A stretch of 64,000 bases of DNA, from positions 868,001-932,000 of the forward strand of contig NZ_CP042305.1 of the NCBI RefSeq assembly GCF_007859675.1, given 5' to 3'. Each line of letters begins with the position of its first letter. The stretch's first letter is position 1. Positions 61,784 to 64,000 of the stretch are shown one piece after another. Made by a program: the position numbers and the translations under genes. Origin of the DNA: Humibacter ginsenosidimutans (GTDB taxonomy: Bacteria; Actinomycetota; Actinomycetes; Actinomycetales; Microbacteriaceae). The notes beneath the pieces are model-generated. The model saw nothing but the letters and a program-made list of their open reading frames with translations, searched no databases and had not been told where the DNA came from.

Positions 61784-64000
61784 TCAGAAATGCACCGTCG
61801 CGCTTTGCACCCCGCCGATGATGATGTAGCCCGTCGCGTAGGTGCCGCAGTTCGGCTTGCGCGTCGTGTAGTAGGAGCTCGTGTCGATGTTGCCGCTTCC
61901 GTCGGCCGTCACCACGGGGCTGCTGAGCTGCGAGCCCGAGCAGTAGACCTGCACGGTGTACTGCTGCCCGGGGGTGAAGTGCTGGCCCTTGAGCAGGAAA
62001 TAGTGGCAGGTTCCGCCGTCGGACTGGCAGGTGACCTCGTGAGCGGAGTCCGGTCCGGTCTGCACCGCCGGCGAAGGAGGAGGCGTCGGGTCGATCGTGC
62101 CGTGACCCGTGGCCGAGTCTCCGTCGCCTCCTCCGCCATCGTTGGAGGCGTGCACCGTGAACGAATAGTTGCCGTCGCTCACCGACTTCGTCGTCACCGA
62201 GGTGCTCTTCGTCGTGCCCGAGCCGCCACCGCTGAACGACCAGTGGTAGGTCACGCTGCCGCCACCCGTGTTGGTGACGGCCGGCCAGCTCACGTCGAAC
62301 GTGTTCGGAGCCGTGCCGTTGGCGTGCATCGTGACGCTCTGCACGGCGCTCGGCTTTCCGTACGGGGTGACGGCGGCCGAGGCCGCTGACAGGGTGCTCC
62401 AGCCGTCGGCGTTGTGCGCCTTGACCTTGAACGTGTAGGTCGTGCCGTTGGTCAGCTTGGTGATCGTGTTCGAGCCGACCTGCGCCGGGTAGGTTCCGCC
62501 GTGGTTGTCGTCGATCTCGTACTTGTCGATGGGCTTTCCGTTGTCGGCGGGTGCCTTGATGACCATGCTCGCCTGCCCGCTGCTGGCCTTCACGCTGCTC
62601 GGCGGGTCCATCTGCGCTGGGACGTCGTGGATGATCACCTGGTACTGGCCGATCGTGGCCTTGGTACGCGCCGGGTCCTTGGTGGCGTCTTCGACGTTGA
62701 ATTGGATGTTGATCGTGCCGATCGCCGCGCCGCTGCCCACGCTCACGTTGATCGACGTGTCGGTGTACGTGACATCCACCCCGCTCGGTGCTGACACGGC
62801 TTTGGCGCTCATGATGCGCAGCGGGTGCCCGGGGAACGGGTTCACCCAGGTGGAGTCGCTCGCGGCCTCCGTCCAGTCGAAGCTCTGGCCGCGCTGGATC
62901 TCGTGCGTGTACGGCGGGTTCTTCTGCTGCGCGAGCGGCTTGGTCGAGCTGACCACCTTGACGTTCACCGATCCGTCGATCGAGGTGGTCGGCGAGTTCA
63001 CCTTGAAGTGGATGACCGCTGTGGTCCCCGGCTGCACCCCGAACGGTGCGGACAGTGACAGCGTCGACCCGCTCGGCGCGGCCACGATGCCTCCCGATGC
63101 GCCGCTGAAGTCGGTGTAGGTCAGCTTGGCGAGAATGGCGGGGTTCGGGTGATGGCTCGACGCGCGGAGGTCGACGACGGTGGCCTGCTCCCCCGCCTGG
63201 ATCTGCACGTTCGGCGGGGTGAAGGTGGGGGCGACGTCGGACTGGTCGGGGTTGCCGACGGTGATCGGCAGCACGAGTGACGTGATGCGGTCGTGGCCGG
63301 CACCGGGCTCGCGTCCGTCGTTCACCTTGAACGTGATCGCTGCGGGACCTCGATAGTCCTTCTCGGCGGTGAACTGGAGCGTCTGGCCGTCGACATAGCC
63401 GCCCACCGTCGAGTGCGTCACCGAGACGCCGCTCGCGCCCGTGATCTTCGCCGGGCGCCCGGAGGGCACGCTGATGATGTCGGAGAGCTTCCACGACTTC
63501 GTGCCGTTCATCGACACGATCTGCTGCGGCACCTTCACCACGGGGGGCGGCGTTCCGTCGGATGCCGGCGGCACGATGATGAAGGCCTCGCCGGCCAATC
63601 CCGTCGTCGGGTCGGTCAGCGTGTACGCGACGGCGATGCGTTCGTGCTGCGGCCTGACCGTCACGACGCCGTCCTGACCGACCGTGGCGTACTTCGCGTT
63701 CGGCCCGGTGAGCCCGACCACAAGCTTGTTCACGAGGTCGGACGGGTTCACGGCGTCCTGGTAGACGTTGACCTTGGCGGTCTTCTTGCCCGCCGTCTGG
63801 TCGGACTGCAACACCTGGTCGACCGCCGTCGGATACACCGGTTTGGCGTCCTTCGTCACGATCACCTGCACGTAGGCGCTGTCCTGGCCGCCCTGTCCGT
63901 TGGTGATCGTGTAGCGCAGCGAATAGACGCCCTCCTTCTGCGGCGCCTGCACGAGCACGATCTGGCCGTGAACGGATGCCTTGAGCGCAGGATCCACATC
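61784..64000 (-). CDS. Giant exported Ig/Fn3 repeat protein, C-terminal part (cut by window edge; module C)
   Basis: At least 738 residues; the 5' end lies beyond base 64000. Successive Ig/cadherin-like units (for example VYSLRYTITNGQGGQDSAYV and ITFKVNDGREPGAGHDR), then a clear Fn3 domain from PPSSVKASSGQASMVIKAPA to FKVKAHNADGWSTLSAAS. A second Fn3-like unit (FDVSWPAVTNTGGGSVTYHW) and a short Cys-containing C-terminal domain (CQSDGGTCHYFLLKG, PNCGTYATGYIIIGG) follow. No LPxTG or final helix, as in the module B protein, so anchoring is probably N-terminal. First visible gene of module C. Confidence 0.87.
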   Translation of the reverse strand, partial: DVDPALKASVHGQIVLVQAPQKEGVYSLRYTITNGQGGQDSAYVQVIVTKDAKPVYPTAVDQVLQSDQTAGKKTAKVNVYQDAVNPSDLVNKLVVGLTGPNAKYATVGQDGVVTVRPQHERIAVAYTLTDPTTGLAGEAFIIVPPASDGTPPPVVKVPQQIVSMNGTKSWKLSDIISVPSGRPAKITGASGVSVTHSTVGGYVDGQTLQFTAEKDYRGPAAITFKVNDGREPGAGHDRITSLVLPITVGNPDQSDVAPTFTPPNVQIQAGEQATVVDLRASSHHPNPAILAKLTYTDFSGASGGIVAAPSGSTLSLSAPFGVQPGTTAVIHFKVNSPTTSIDGSVNVKVVSSTKPLAQQKNPPYTHEIQRGQSFDWTEAASDSTWVNPFPGHPLRIMSAKAVSAPSGVDVTYTDTSINVSVGSGAAIGTINIQFNVEDATKDPARTKATIGQYQVIIHDVPAQMDPPSSVKASSGQASMVIKAPADNGKPIDKYEIDDNHGGTYPAQVGSNTITKLTNGTTYTFKVKAHNADGWSTLSAASAAVTPYGKPSAVQSVTMHANGTAPNTFDVSWPAVTNTGGGSVTYHWSFSGGGSGTTKSTSVTTKSVSDGNYSFTVHASNDGGGGDGDSATGHGTIDPTPPPSPAVQTGPDSAHEVTCQSDGGTCHYFLLKGQHFTPGQQYTVQVYCSGSQLSSPVVTADGSGNIDTSSYYTTRKPNCGTYATGYIIIGGVQSATVHF

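Noticed and set aside
1-64000. CRISPR arrays, tRNA/rRNA genes, insertion sequences, prophage or attachment sites
   Set aside because: Looked for direct-repeat arrays, tRNA-like T-arm sequences, transposase motifs and integrases; none seen.

Overview
The window is about 69-70% GC with a dense, mostly minus-strand gene layout. Actinobacterial hallmarks are present: the GTG/TTG start habit, DUF2469 beside rnhB, DUF3515, and the gene orders leuC-leuD-murA-plsC-gpsA-ddl and smc-ftsY-ffh. Together with a pervasive GGATGCC/GGCATCC heptamer, this points to a Micrococcales actinomycete, most likely Microbacteriaceae. The species cannot be told from the sequence. No tRNA, rRNA, CRISPR array, insertion sequence or phage gene was seen.

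Layout. 1-5.3 kb: comM (cut by the window edge), yraN, DUF2469, rnhB, lepB, rplS, a small membrane protein and trmD, all on the minus strand. 5.3-7.3 kb: an AidB-type acyl-CoA dehydrogenase gene plus a strongly folded intergenic region, together splitting the usual rpsP-khpA-rimM-trmD order. 7.3-11.8 kb: rimM, khpA, rpsP, ffh, a DUF2004-like gene and ftsY. 11.9-13.7 kb: a plus-strand EVE protein and an FAD oxidase. 13.7-17.3 kb: smc. 17.5-22.7 kb: accessory genes (double GNAT, quinone oxidoreductase-like, a duplicated-repeat exported protein, a two-component pair). 22.7-30.4 kb: one continuous minus-strand run coaD-moxR-DUF58-tgpA-DUF177-rpmF-rnc-mutM. 30.5-41.8 kb: recG, rsmD, thiL, a DUF3515 lipoprotein, ddl, gpsA, plsC, murA, leuD and leuC.

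42-64 kb is the most striking part. It is a 22-kb, wholly minus-strand accessory locus holding two related modules. Each module has a giant exported repeat protein (2009 aa in one; at least 738 aa in the other, cut by the edge), a MoxR AAA+ ATPase, a DUF58 protein and a multi-pass transglutaminase-like membrane protein. A serine/threonine kinase, two FHA proteins and a small tail-anchored protein rich in Asp-x-Thr-Val motifs are interleaved. Both transglutaminase-like domains in this locus have lost the catalytic Cys and His, whereas the stand-alone paralogue at 25.2-27.5 kb keeps them. I read the locus as a phospho-threonine-controlled, MoxR-assisted cell-surface assembly system built on pseudo-transglutaminases. 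That reading is inference.

Sequence-quality signals: the kinase and thiL both carry apparent single-base indels in or beside short homopolymers. The kinase loses its membrane anchor; thiL has two compensating shifts. These may be assembly errors and should be checked against reads before any biological reading. The gpsA 3' end overlaps ddl by 98 bp, which may have a similar cause.
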